A stretch of 45,686 bases of DNA from an uncultured Oscillospiraceae bacterium (GTDB lineage: Bacteria > Bacillota > Clostridia > Oscillospirales > Oscillospiraceae). The DNA is taken from positions 1 through 45,686 of the forward strand of contig CAJULM010000020.1 of NCBI GenBank assembly GCA_910587285.1, in the 5' to 3' direction. The position numbers and the translations under genes are program-made. Below, piece after piece: positions 1-7,237 of this stretch (within the stretch, counting starts at the first letter, position 1; each line of letters starts with the position of its first letter). The notes beneath the pieces are model-generated. The model saw only the letters and a program-made list of their open reading frames with translations. It was not told the origin of the DNA and did no database searches.

Positions 1-1
1 G

Positions 2-2317
2 GGCAAAATCGTATTTCTGGGCGGCCCCCTGCACTTCCTCATGGGCCTGCGGGAGCGGTTTGTGGACACCCTCCAATTAGACGGAGATCACGCCGTCTTC
101 CCTGAGGACGGCGACTGCTTCGCCGCCATGGGGGCGGCGCTGTGCGCCTGCGACTACGAGGCCCGGCCCTTTGACGAGCTGCTGCGGCTCTTGGAGGAGA
201 GCCGGGGCGCCGCCTCTGTGGTGGACACTATGCCCCCGCTGTTTGACTCTCAGGCGGATTACGACGCCTTCTCCGCCCGCCACAACTCCTCCGCCCCGCC
301 GGAGCTGGACATCGGGACCTATGAGGGCGACGCCTACTTGGGCATCGATGCCGGCTCCACCACCACAAAAATGGCCCTCATCGCTCCGGACGGCGGGCTG
401 CTATACACCTACTACCACTCCAACCTGGGCAACCCGGTGGCCATTGTACTGGAGCAGCTCAGGGAAATCCACCGTCTGTGCGGAGCCCGAATCAAAATCC
501 GCGGCTCCGCCGTCACCGGCTACGGGGAGGACCTCATTAAAAACGCCTTTTCCTGCGACCTGGGGCTGGTGGAGACGGTGGCCCACTACCGCGCCGCCGC
601 CCACTTCAACCCCGACGTGGACTTCATCATCGACATCGGCGGTCAGGACATGAAGTGCTTCAAAATCCGCAACGGCGCGGTGGACTCCATCATGCTCAAC
701 GAGGCCTGCTCCTCCGGCTGCGGCTCCTTCATCGAGACCTTTGCCAAGGCCCTGGGGTACAGCATCGCCGACTTTGCCAAACTGGGCCTGTTCACCCAGA
801 AGCCGGTGAACCTGGGCTCCCGGTGTACGGTGTTTATGAACTCCTCGGTGAAGCAGGCCCAGAAGGACGGGGCCAGCGTAGAGGATATCAGCGCGGGGCT
901 GTCCATCTCCATCGTGAAAAATGCCATCTACAAGGTGATCCGCGCCGCCTCCGCCGACGACCTGGGCCGTCACATCGTGGTACAGGGGGGCACCTTCCAC
1001 AACGACGCGGTCCTCCGGGCCTTCGAGCAGGAGCTGGGCCGGAACGTCACCCGCCCCACCATCGCGGGGATTATGGGCGCCTTTGGCGCGGCCCTGGCCG
1101 CCCGGGACCTGGGGCTGGACAAGTCCGCCCTGCTGGACGCGGCGGCGCTGGAGAGCTTCACCCACGCCGCCAAGCCCGTCACCTGCAATCTGTGCACCAA
1201 CCACTGCTCCCTCACGGTAAACAGCTTTGACGGCGGGCGGCGGTTTATCTCGGGCAACCGCTGCTCCCGGCCCTTGGGCAAGGAGAAGGCGGACCTGCCC
1301 GACCTGTACCGCTATAAGTATGAAACGCTGCGTTCCATGGAGGGCAAGGGCTTTGGCGACGGCTCAAGGGGGCGCATCGGCCTGCCCTTCGGCCTGAATA
1401 TGTACGAAAACCTCCCCTTTTGGTTTGAGCTGTTCACCCGGCTGAACTTCGAGGTCGTGCTCTCTCCCGAGTCCTCCCGAAAGCTGTACATCAAGGGCCA
1501 GCGCACCATCCCATCGGATACAGTGTGCTACCCCGCCAAGCTGCTCCACGGCCATGTGGAGGCCCTGGTGGAGCTGGGGGTGGACGCCATTTTCTACCCC
1601 TGTATGTCCTACAACTTCGATGAAAAAGCCTCGGACAACAACTACAACTGCCCAGTGGTGGCCTACTACCCAGAGCTGCTGGCCGCCAATATGCCCGATT
1701 TGAAAAAATCCCGCTTTCTCAACCCCTACGCCGGGCTGCACCGCCCAAAGGACTATGAGCGCATCGGCTCCCAGTGGTTTGCCGACACCTTCGGCATCCC
1801 CCGGAAGGAGGCCGCCAACGCCATCCGGGCGGCTTACCAGGCCTATGACCGATATAAGGAGGACCTTCGCCGCACCGGGCAGCAGTACATCGACCAGGCC
1901 AGGAGGAATGGCCTGCCCATCATCGTCCTGGCGGGCCGCCCCTACCACATCGACCCGGAGATCAACCACGGCATCAACGAGCTCATCACCTCCTTCGGCT
2001 TTGTGCTGGTGAGCGAGGACGCGGTGGCCTACCGCGAGGGCTACGCCCCCCGAAAGGTGCTCAACCAGTGGACGTTCCAGGCCCGTATGTACAACGCCGC
2101 CCGGTACGTATGCCAGCAGCCCGACATGGAGCTGGTGCAGCTGGTCAGCTTCGGCTGCGGCACCGACGCCATCACCGGGGATGAGGTGCGCTCCATTTTG
2201 GAGGAGGGCGGCAAGCTGTATACCCAGTTGAAAATCGACGACATCAGCAACCTGGGCGCGGTGAAAATCCGGGTGCGTTCGCTGATGGCGGCTATGGAGG
2301 AGCGAGCGCGACGATAG
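2..2317 (+). CDS. Acyl-CoA dehydratase activase-related protein (BcrA/BadF ATPase + DUF2229), 5'-truncated by window
   Basis: The frame is already open at base 2, so the start lies outside; 771 residues are visible. Residues 7-13 (GGPLHFL) look like the end of a first ASKHA ATPase domain. A second one starts at about 112 with the phosphate-loop motif GIDAGSTTTK (114-123), then DIGGQDMKC (near 212) and two Cys (236 and 275) placed like the [4Fe-4S] ligands of HgdC-type activators. A Cys-rich CNLCTNHC motif (395-402) opens the DUF2229-like part. In known relatives the ATPase fires electrons into a 2-hydroxyacyl-CoA dehydratase; the substrate of this paralogue branch is unknown. The HgdB-like half, fused in many clostridial homologues, is the separate gene at 3218. 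The last codons run into structured repeat copy 1. Confidence 0.88.
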   Translation, partial: GKIVFLGGPLHFLMGLRERFVDTLQLDGDHAVFPEDGDCFAAMGAALCACDYEARPFDELLRLLEESRGAASVVDTMPPLFDSQADYDAFSARHNSSAPPELDIGTYEGDAYLGIDAGSTTTKMALIAPDGGLLYTYYHSNLGNPVAIVLEQLREIHRLCGARIKIRGSAVTGYGEDLIKNAFSCDLGLVETVAHYRAAAHFNPDVDFIIDIGGQDMKCFKIRNGAVDSIMLNEACSSGCGSFIETFAKALGYSIADFAKLGLFTQKPVNLGSRCTVFMNSSVKQAQKDGASVEDISAGLSISIVKNAIYKVIRAASADDLGRHIVVQGGTFHNDAVLRAFEQELGRNVTRPTIAGIMGAFGAALAARDLGLDKSALLDAAALESFTHAAKPVTCNLCTNHCSLTVNSFDGGRRFISGNRCSRPLGKEKADLPDLYRYKYETLRSMEGKGFGDGSRGRIGLPFGLNMYENLPFWFELFTRLNFEVVLSPESSRKLYIKGQRTIPSDTVCYPAKLLHGHVEALVELGVDAIFYPCMSYNFDEKASDNNYNCPVVAYYPELLAANMPDLKKSRFLNPYAGLHRPKDYERIGSQWFADTFGIPRKEAANAIRAAYQAYDRYKEDLRRTGQQYIDQARRNGLPIIVLAGRPYHIDPEINHGINELITSFGFVLVSEDAVAYREGYAPRKVLNQWTFQARMYNAARYVCQQPDMELVQLVSFGCGTDAITGDEVRSILEEGGKLYTQLKIDDISNLGAVKIRVRSLMAAMEERARR

Positions 2318-2438
2318 GCGCACAGGGGAGCTTGGAACGAAGCGAGGACAAAATCCAGCCGCCGCACAGCGGGGGCTGATTTTGCCCGAGTCGCAATGAA
2401 AACGACCCGGCCGTGCGCTCAATCGGAGCGTGAAGACA
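2318..2438 (+). repeat. Structured dispersed repeat, copy 1
   Basis: Begins at the base after the stop codon of the preceding gene. The closing stem is GCGCAC (2318-2323) with GTGCGC (2413-2418); a central hairpin pairs AAAATC...CAGCC with GGCTG...ATTTT, and a third stem GTCG/CGAC lies near 2391-2406. The conserved segments (AGGGGAGCTTGGA, GAGTCG, CGACCCGG, GAGCGTGA) recur at 28627 and 29520. The core is 101 bp. The closing stem here differs from the other copies at several positions, but both strands of the stem change together, which points to selection for the fold. It could be a terminator-like or REP-like element. Confidence 0.75.
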
Positions 2439-2455
2439 TCGAAAGGAGCTTGCTC

Positions 2456-3193
2456 ATGTGTGATTTATCCATCTGCCAGGCCGCGCTGAACCGGGACCCA
2501 GTGCTGTATCTGGACCTCACCGAAACCATCCGCCGGAAGGAGGGCCATCTCATCGCAGCCCTGCCCCACGGCGCACTGGCGGCGTTCCACAGCTATGAAA
2601 AGGACGGGCAGGACCTGGGCTTCACCATGTTTGCCGACGATCTGCCCACCGCCAAGCGCCTTCTGGCCATGCTGCCCTCACAGCCCGATTTTCTCACCGT
2701 CCACGAGGATTTTTATCTGGACGAACTGAAAAAGCGGTTTGGCTTTGGGGGCCTGAATCCCTGTTGGCAGGCGGGCTATCTGCGCACCACGCCCCCGCCC
2801 GCGCCCAGCGCCGGCGCCCAGGTACACCGGCTCGACCTATCCCACCTGCCCATTGTAGAGGCCAATTACAACGCAGGCAGCTCAGACGACGGCTATCTGT
2901 CCCAGCTCATCAGCTGGGGGGAGCTGTACGGCGCTTTTGAGGGCGACACCCTCATGGGCTTCATCGGCCGCCACGCCGAGGGCTCCATAGGGCTTTTGCA
3001 GGTGCTGCCCCAGTACCGCCGCCGGGGGCTGGCCAAGCTGCTCCAGTCCCACATGATCGCCCTGGAGCTGTCCAGGGGACACGTGCCCTACGGACAGATA
3101 TTTGATGGAAACGAGGCCTCCCTGGCCCTTCAGCAGTCCCTGGGCATGAGCCAGTCCATCGGGCGGCTCTACTGGGCTGTGAAGGGCGCATAA
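2456..3193 (+). CDS. GNAT family N-acetyltransferase
   Basis: A 245-residue protein. The ATG at 2456 was chosen over the in-frame ATG at 2396 because AAAGGAG lies 8-10 bases upstream and the 2396 start falls inside repeat copy 1. The C-terminal half has the acetyl-CoA-binding motif A (LQVLPQYRRRGLAKLL, around 180-195), a following amphipathic stretch and the NEASLALQQSLGM segment typical of FR47-type acetyltransferases. The N-terminal ~130 residues are poorly conserved and probably bind the substrate, which cannot be named. The gene sits between two halves of a dehydratase-activator system and ends 24 bases before the next gene, so it is probably co-transcribed with them. Confidence 0.85.
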   Translation: MCDLSICQAALNRDPVLYLDLTETIRRKEGHLIAALPHGALAAFHSYEKDGQDLGFTMFADDLPTAKRLLAMLPSQPDFLTVHEDFYLDELKKRFGFGGLNPCWQAGYLRTTPPPAPSAGAQVHRLDLSHLPIVEANYNAGSSDDGYLSQLISWGELYGAFEGDTLMGFIGRHAEGSIGLLQVLPQYRRRGLAKLLQSHMIALELSRGHVPYGQIFDGNEASLALQQSLGMSQSIGRLYWAVKGA

Positions 3194-3217
3194 CCCCCGC
3201 GAAAGGAGTTTTTACCT

Positions 3218-4522
3218 ATGGCTGAGCTGAAATACGACAAGGACGGACGCCTGCTCTTTACCAAAGAGATGAAGGTGGAGTACACCATCCTCATGCCTCA
3301 AATGCTTCCCGTCCACTTTGGGATGTTCCGCCAGCTGCTGGTGCTGGAGGGCTACAAGGTGGATATGCTCACCACCAACCACCGGGGCATCGTGGACGAG
3401 GGGCTGAAATACGTCCACAACGACACCTGCTACCCCGCGCTGCTGGTCATCGGCCAGCTCATCGACGCCATCAAGCACGGCGGGTACGATCCCCATAAAA
3501 TCGCCCTGTTCATCACCCAGACCGGGGGCGGCTGCCGGGCGTCCAACTACATCCACCTGCTGCGCAAGGCGCTGGAAAAGGCCGGGCTGGAGTTTGTCCC
3601 CGTCATCTCGGTGAACCTGTCCGGGCTGGAGAAAAACCCCGGCTGGTCCCTCACCCTGTCCATGATCCGCAAGATGATTTACGCCATGATGTACGGCGAC
3701 CTCATCGTCAACGTGGCCAACCAGGTGCGGCCCTACGAGCTGAACCATGGCCAGACCGACCGCCTGGTGGACCAGTGGCAGGAAACGCTCATCCACGGCT
3801 TCCAGGTCGGAAAGGGCATGAGCCGCAAGCAGATGCGGGACAATTTCGACGCCATCATCGCCGACTTCGCCGCCATCCCCGTCTCCCAGGATGAGAAGGT
3901 GAAGGTGGGCGTGGTGGGGGAAATCTATGTCAAGTTCTCCCCCCTGGGCAACAACAATTTAGAGGATTTCCTCCTCTCCGAAGGGGCGGAGCCGGTGGTG
4001 CCCGGCCTCACCGATTTCATGATTTTCAAAATCTTCAACCGGGAGGTGGACGTGGACATCTACGGCGGGCTGTGGGCCAAAAAGAAGGTGTGCCAAATCT
4101 TCAAGGGCTACATTGAGCACTGCCAGCGGGATATGATCGCCGCCCTGAAAAAAAGCCGCTTCCGCGCCCCCGGCACCTTTGAGGAGATGCACCAGCTGGT
4201 ACAGGGCTACCTGGGGGACGGAAACAAGATGGGCGAGGGCTGGCTGCTCACCGGCGAGATGCTGGAGCTCATCCACTCCGGGGTGCCCAACATCGTGTGC
4301 ACCCAGCCCTTCGGCTGCCTGCCCAACCACATCGTAGGCAAGGGCATGATCCGCAAGCTGAAGGACGACTATCCCAATTCGAACATCGTGGCCATCGACT
4401 ACGATCCCGGCGCGACGAAAATCAACCAGGAAAACCGCATCAAGCTCATGCTGGCCAACGCCAAGGCCCTGGCCAAGCAGGAGGCGGAAACAGAAAAGGA
4501 GCCCGCGGAGGCGGGCGTGTAA
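3218..4522 (+). CDS. 2-hydroxyacyl-CoA dehydratase (HgdB-like) / CoA-protein activase C-terminal-type protein
   Basis: A 434-residue protein with an excellent RBS (AAAGGAG, spacing 8). Key motifs are HNDTCYPALL (Cys71), ITQTGGGCRASNY (Cys106) and CTQPFGCLPNH (Cys361, Cys367). These conserved cysteines match the Fe-S-ligating positions of the D-component-like (HgdB/DUF2229-associated) proteins that partner BcrA/BadF ATPases. Together with the 2-2317 gene it makes up what is a single ~1400-residue protein in many Clostridia, so the two products probably act as one complex. The reaction is not known for this branch; a role in radical dehydration or reductive activation of CoA substrates is inference only. 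Confidence 0.8.
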   Translation: MAELKYDKDGRLLFTKEMKVEYTILMPQMLPVHFGMFRQLLVLEGYKVDMLTTNHRGIVDEGLKYVHNDTCYPALLVIGQLIDAIKHGGYDPHKIALFITQTGGGCRASNYIHLLRKALEKAGLEFVPVISVNLSGLEKNPGWSLTLSMIRKMIYAMMYGDLIVNVANQVRPYELNHGQTDRLVDQWQETLIHGFQVGKGMSRKQMRDNFDAIIADFAAIPVSQDEKVKVGVVGEIYVKFSPLGNNNLEDFLLSEGAEPVVPGLTDFMIFKIFNREVDVDIYGGLWAKKKVCQIFKGYIEHCQRDMIAALKKSRFRAPGTFEEMHQLVQGYLGDGNKMGEGWLLTGEMLELIHSGVPNIVCTQPFGCLPNHIVGKGMIRKLKDDYPNSNIVAIDYDPGATKINQENRIKLMLANAKALAKQEAETEKEPAEAGV

Positions 4523-4535
4523 GGGAGGAGCAGTT

Positions 4536-4988
4536 ATGAAATTAGCGGAGGCCTTACAGGAGCGGGCAGATTTGAACCGCCGGATTCAGCAGCTCCAGCA
4601 GCGGCTGAACAACAACGCCATCGTGCAGGAGGGGGAGCAGCCCGCCGAAGACCCCACCGCACTGCTCAACGAGCTGGACCGCTGCGCGGCCCAGCTGGAG
4701 CAGCTCATCGCCCAAATCAACCTGACCAACTGCCGCACCATAGTGGACGGCGAGACCCTCACCGCCCTGCTGGCCCGGCGGGACGCGTTGACGCTGAAGC
4801 TCAACTCCTACCGGGGTCTGACCCAGGCCGCCAGCCAGCTTGTCCGCCGGGGCACCCGCAGCGAAATCAAGCTGCTGAGCACTGTGAACGTGAAGGAATT
4901 GCAAATACAGGTGGACGCCATGGCAAAGAATCTGCGCCTGCTGGACAATTCCATTCAAGCTGCCAACTGGGCCACGGAATTGGCTTGA
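4536..4988 (+). CDS. DIP1984 family coiled-coil protein
   Basis: A 150-residue protein starting 14 bases after the previous stop, with GGGAGGAG as RBS. It is almost entirely helical and charged, with heptad-like Leu/Gln spacing (RIQQLQQRLNNN, LEQLIAQINLTN) and ends in DNSIQAANWATELA. Opening and closing segments both match the DIP1984 family as remembered (sometimes mislabelled septicolysin), so the gene appears full length. No enzyme motif is visible; the family's role is not established. Its stop codon is the exact left boundary of the folded RNA-like element that follows, which may use this gene's 3' end as flanking or guide-like sequence. Confidence 0.8.
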   Translation: MKLAEALQERADLNRRIQQLQQRLNNNAIVQEGEQPAEDPTALLNELDRCAAQLEQLIAQINLTNCRTIVDGETLTALLARRDALTLKLNSYRGLTQAASQLVRRGTRSEIKLLSTVNVKELQIQVDAMAKNLRLLDNSIQAANWATELA

Positions 4989-5165
4989 CAGGTTGGCAGC
5001 AGGTAGCTCTTAGGGCGAACGCATCTCCTCCGGCTGAGAATGAGCCGGACCATGGATGCGCCGCAGGGCAGGCGCGAGAGGTTCGAGCCCTCCACGTGAT
5101 TGTCACGCCCAAACCGCGCACAATGGTATCGTCACCGTGCACACCGTACTACCAATGCGTTGACT
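4989..5165 (+). ncRNA. Putative HEARO / omega-RNA-like structured RNA (no nuclease gene attached)
   Basis: This gene-free stretch folds well on paper. An outer stem GGGCG (5013-5017) pairs with CGCCC (5106-5110). Inside are CGCATC/GATGCG (5020-5025/5055-5060) carrying CCGGCT/AGCCGG (5030-5035/5043-5048), then GCGCC/GGCGC (5058-5062/5071-5075, an alternative pairing) and GAGG-TTCGAGC-CCTC (5078-5092). A 3' arm has CGCA/TGCG and TGGTA/TACCA (5117-5159). The string AACGCATCTCC, the GGACC after the inner stem, and GCGCCGC...GCGCGAG resemble the HEARO/IscB omega-RNA core as I remember it. No IscB, IsrB or transposase ORF accompanies it, as in reported stand-alone HEARO copies. The family call is from memory; ends are approximate. 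Confidence 0.5.
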
Positions 5166-5203
5166 GAGAGCGAGGGCGGGCTTGGGGAACTGCCGCCGAT
5201 TCA

Positions 5204-5231
5204 CGGCCCCGCCCCGGTTGGGGAGGGGCCG
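5204..5231. other. GC-rich hairpin upstream of the GNAT fragment
   Basis: CGGCCCC (5204-5210) pairs with GGGGCCG (5225-5231), with further GC pairing inside. It lies 10 bases before the GGAGG of the fragment at 5251. No T-run follows, so it is not a clear terminator; it may be the right edge of the RNA-like element or a leader structure. Confidence 0.45.
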
Positions 5232-5250
5232 CTCACTTTGGGAGGTTTTT

Positions 5251-5502
5251 ATGGACGAACTGCGATTTGTGGACGCCTGCACCGACGAACATTTCCAGGC
5301 CATGTCCCTCATTCACGCCCTGGGCTGGCGGGACTTCCCCACGCGGCTTCGCCGGGTGGGGACCCCTTCGAATTTTTCATGCTCGGGCGAAATGAATCCG
5401 CCCTGCGCCAAGATTTTGCCTTCGGCAAAATACTTGTACGCGCCACCTGGCGCGGTGTACCCGCCACCCCACGGCATGGAGGCAACACTATGCAGAACTT
5501 AA
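5251..5502 (+). pseudogene. Truncated GNAT N-terminal fragment (partial duplicate of the gene at 5490)
   Basis: It has a good RBS (GGGAGG) and ATG. From about codon 6 to codon 28 it is nearly identical at the DNA level to the start of the intact GNAT at 5490 (two mismatches over roughly 67 bases, ending at GGCTGGCGGGA). After that the frame reads through an unrelated hairpin block and stops at 5502, inside the next gene. The remaining 55 residues (FPTRLRRVGTPSN...) look non-coding. The simplest reading is that a tandem GNAT copy lost its body, or that a duplication came with insertion of the hairpin block. Confidence 0.7.
5334..5477. repeat. Block of three hairpins between GNAT fragment and intact GNAT (possible miniature insertion)
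   Basis: Three palindromes in about 125 bases: CCCCAC/GTGGGG (5337-5342/5356-5361), ATTTTGC/GCAAAAT (5413-5419/5425-5431) and GTACGCGCCA with TGGCGCGGTGTAC (5436-5460). It replaces the expected continuation of the GNAT reading frame after codon 28. This is the look of a MITE or REP-like insertion, but clear terminal inverted repeats or a target duplication were not found. Confidence 0.45.
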
Positions 5503-6050
5503 CGTTTGTGGACGCCTGCACCGACGAACATTTCCGAGCCATGTCCCTCATTCACGCCCTGGGCTGGCGGGATACCTATGTGGACGCGGTGCCCGCCGAC
5601 TACATGGCGAGGGAAATCACCGATGACCGCTGGGTGGAGACGTTTCGTCAAAATTACGAGACGAAAAACGGCGTGCGCGGCCTACTGCTCTACCGGGGAG
5701 ATACGCCGGTGTCCTGCCTGAACTACTGCAAAGCCCGGGCGGTGAATTACAATCCGGGCGATATTTGTAAATTCGACAACGCCGCCTACGCCGACTGGGG
5801 GGAGATCGCCTCCTTCTACACCCACCCCCAGGAGCGTGGCCGGGGCTACGGCGGGCTGCTGTTTGACGAGGCCTGCCGCCGGATGAAGGAGGAGGGCTTT
5901 CAAAACGCTTTCGTGTTTGTCCTTCAGGAAAACCAGGGCGCGCGCCGGTTTTACGCCGCCCACGGCTTTACCTGGGACGGCACCAGCGCCGACATCCCCT
6001 TCCCCAACAGCCCGCCCTGTCACGACCTCAGATATGTAAAAATGCTGTGA
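5490..6050 (+). CDS. GNAT family N-acetyltransferase
   Basis: A 186-residue protein. The start at 5490 is set by GGAGG ten bases upstream; the longer open frame from 5100 runs through the RNA-like element and the GNAT fragment and is rejected. The motif-A loop is HPQERGRGYGGLLF (around 110-123), and VLQENQGARRFYAAHGF (near 150-167) is the classic beta6-beta7 region for acetyl-CoA-dependent N-acetylation. The SFYTHP strand before motif A is typical of RimI/PhnO-like members. The acceptor is unknown. It is monocistronic and followed at once by a strong hairpin. Confidence 0.87.
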   Translation: MQNLTFVDACTDEHFRAMSLIHALGWRDTYVDAVPADYMAREITDDRWVETFRQNYETKNGVRGLLLYRGDTPVSCLNYCKARAVNYNPGDICKFDNAAYADWGEIASFYTHPQERGRGYGGLLFDEACRRMKEEGFQNAFVFVLQENQGARRFYAAHGFTWDGTSADIPFPNSPPCHDLRYVKML

Positions 6051-6055
6051 AGCCA

Positions 6056-6096
6056 AAAAAACGACCGTAGATGTCCCCATCTCGGCCGTTTTTGTG
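6056..6096 (+). terminator. Bidirectional intrinsic terminator
   Basis: AAAAACG pairs with CGTTTTT at the ends, with CCG/CGG and AGATG/CATCT inside and a short loop. The T-run follows on the + strand and an A-run precedes it, so it can work both ways. It ends the GNAT gene at 5490-6050. Confidence 0.8.
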
Positions 6097-6421
6097 TACC
6101 TGTTTCCCTTTTCCACATATACTGAGGGAAAGGGGGTGGTCTGTTACGAAATGCCGCAATTCCAATGCTTCCTCGTCCCAAGGCGCGAATTTGGTATCCG
6201 TCGCCGCCGCCCTGTCCATCTTCATCGCCCAGGGGAAAACAGCGGATGAGCTGGCGGTGCTGGCCTCCCTGTTTGACCTGATGCGCAGCAACTTAGCCCT
6301 CATGGCACTGAACACAGCCAGCGACGACATCCAACCCAACCTGGGGAATACCGGCTCCGCCACCGACCGGGCCGAGTTTTTCGATTCCCTTATCGGACCT
6401 TCCTCCGATCTCGGTCTATGA
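6071..6421 (+). CDS. Small DUF6774-like helical protein (start uncertain)
   Basis: The core LVSVAAALSIFIAQGKTADELAVLASLFDLMRSNLALMAL resembles the short DUF6774 proteins common in Oscillospiraceae, in pattern rather than by any search. The first ATG in this frame (6071) lies inside the preceding terminator and gives an unconvincing Pro/Cys-rich N terminus. A good RBS (GGGAAAGGGGG) points to the ATG at 6151, but that start is in another frame and soon stops. So the gene may use a rare start near 6145-6190 or carry a frameshift. It converges on, and overlaps by 32 bases, the uridine phosphorylase gene. Function unknown. Confidence 0.4.
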   Translation: MSPSRPFLCTCFPFPHILRERGWSVTKCRNSNASSSQGANLVSVAAALSIFIAQGKTADELAVLASLFDLMRSNLALMALNTASDDIQPNLGNTGSATDRAEFFDSLIGPSSDLGL

Positions 6422-7163
6422 GCAGCTTTACCGCCTCAATCCCCACCCGGATGGCGGAATCGGTGTCCTCGTCCCGGATTTGGTCCAACCCGGCGGCGTT
6501 GCGCTCCTGATTCCAGATCACGTGGAAGGCGGAGCCGCACCGCACACCCCGGTGGGCCGCCACGGTAAACAGCGCCGCGCTCTCCATCTCGGAGGCCAGC
6601 ACCCCCAAGCGCTTCCACGCCTCCCATTTGCTTTGCAGCTCGTAGCTCACCGGCATACGCTCCGGCGAGTGCTGGCCGTAGAAGGAGTCCTTGCACTGCA
6701 CCACCCCGGCGTGCCACCGCCGGCCGGAGGCCTTGGCCGCGTCCACCAACGCGGTGAGCACCTCGAAATCCGCCACAGCGGGGAACTCAATGGGGGCGTA
6801 CTCCCGGCTGGCACCCTCCATGCGCACCGCGCCGGTGGCCACAATAATGTCTCCGCTGATCACTTCCAGCTTAATGCCCCCGCAGGTCCCCACCCGGATG
6901 AAGGTATCCGCGCCGATGTTGGCCAGCTCCTCCATGGCGATGGAGGCGGACGGCCCGCCGATGCCGGTGGAGGTGACGCTCACCTGTTCCCCCAGCAGCG
7001 TCCCGGTATAGGTAACGTACTCCCGGTTGGTCATCACATGGACAGGGTTGTCAAAATACTGGGCGATCTTCTCACACCGCCCGGGGTCGCCGGGAAGCAG
7101 GCAGTACCGTCCCACGTCCCCAGCCCTGCAGTTGATATGAAATTGCCTCTCGTCCGCAATCAT
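6390..7163 (-). CDS. udp: Uridine phosphorylase / nucleoside phosphorylase
   Basis: A 257-residue cytosolic enzyme of the NP-I fold that splits uridine (or a related nucleoside) with phosphate to base and ribose-1-phosphate, for pyrimidine salvage. The N-terminal LLPGDPGRCEKIA motif holds the phosphate-binding Gly and Arg. It also has VTSTGIGGPSASIAMEEL, the RVGTCGG strand, and ASEMESAALF, the ribose-binding EMES motif of uridine phosphorylases. Length fits the family. RBS GAAAGAGG precedes the ATG at 7163. The gene has its own strong promoter at 7194-7222 and no partner genes. Confidence 0.85.
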   Translation of the reverse strand: MIADERQFHINCRAGDVGRYCLLPGDPGRCEKIAQYFDNPVHVMTNREYVTYTGTLLGEQVSVTSTGIGGPSASIAMEELANIGADTFIRVGTCGGIKLEVISGDIIVATGAVRMEGASREYAPIEFPAVADFEVLTALVDAAKASGRRWHAGVVQCKDSFYGQHSPERMPVSYELQSKWEAWKRLGVLASEMESAALFTVAAHRGVRCGSAFHVIWNQERNAAGLDQIRDEDTDSAIRVGIEAVKLLIDRDRRKVR

Positions 7164-7193
7164 GGCCGCACCTCTTTCCCTTGATTTGCCTTT

Positions 7194-7222
7194 ATTATAC
7201 CGCTCAGCGACAAAAAAAGCAA
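7194..7222 (-). promoter_or_regulatory. Sigma-A-type promoter of the uridine phosphorylase gene
   Basis: On the minus strand TTGCTT (7217-7222) and a perfect TATAAT (7194-7199) are 17 bases apart, about 30 bases before the start codon. A T-run in the spacer side comes from the end of the upstream membrane gene region. Confidence 0.75.
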
Positions 7223-7237
7223 GCCGGATGCGTCCGT

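Noticed and set aside
5070..5105. tRNA gene suggested by GGTTCGAGCCC T-arm-like sequence
   Set aside because: No acceptor stem, D arm or anticodon arm with proper spacing; the segment fits better inside the larger folded element.
5100..5489. N-terminal extension of the GNAT at 5490 (open frame from 5100)
   Set aside because: Reads through the RNA-like element, the GNAT fragment and hairpins; a GGAGG/ATG at 5490 starts a full-length family protein.
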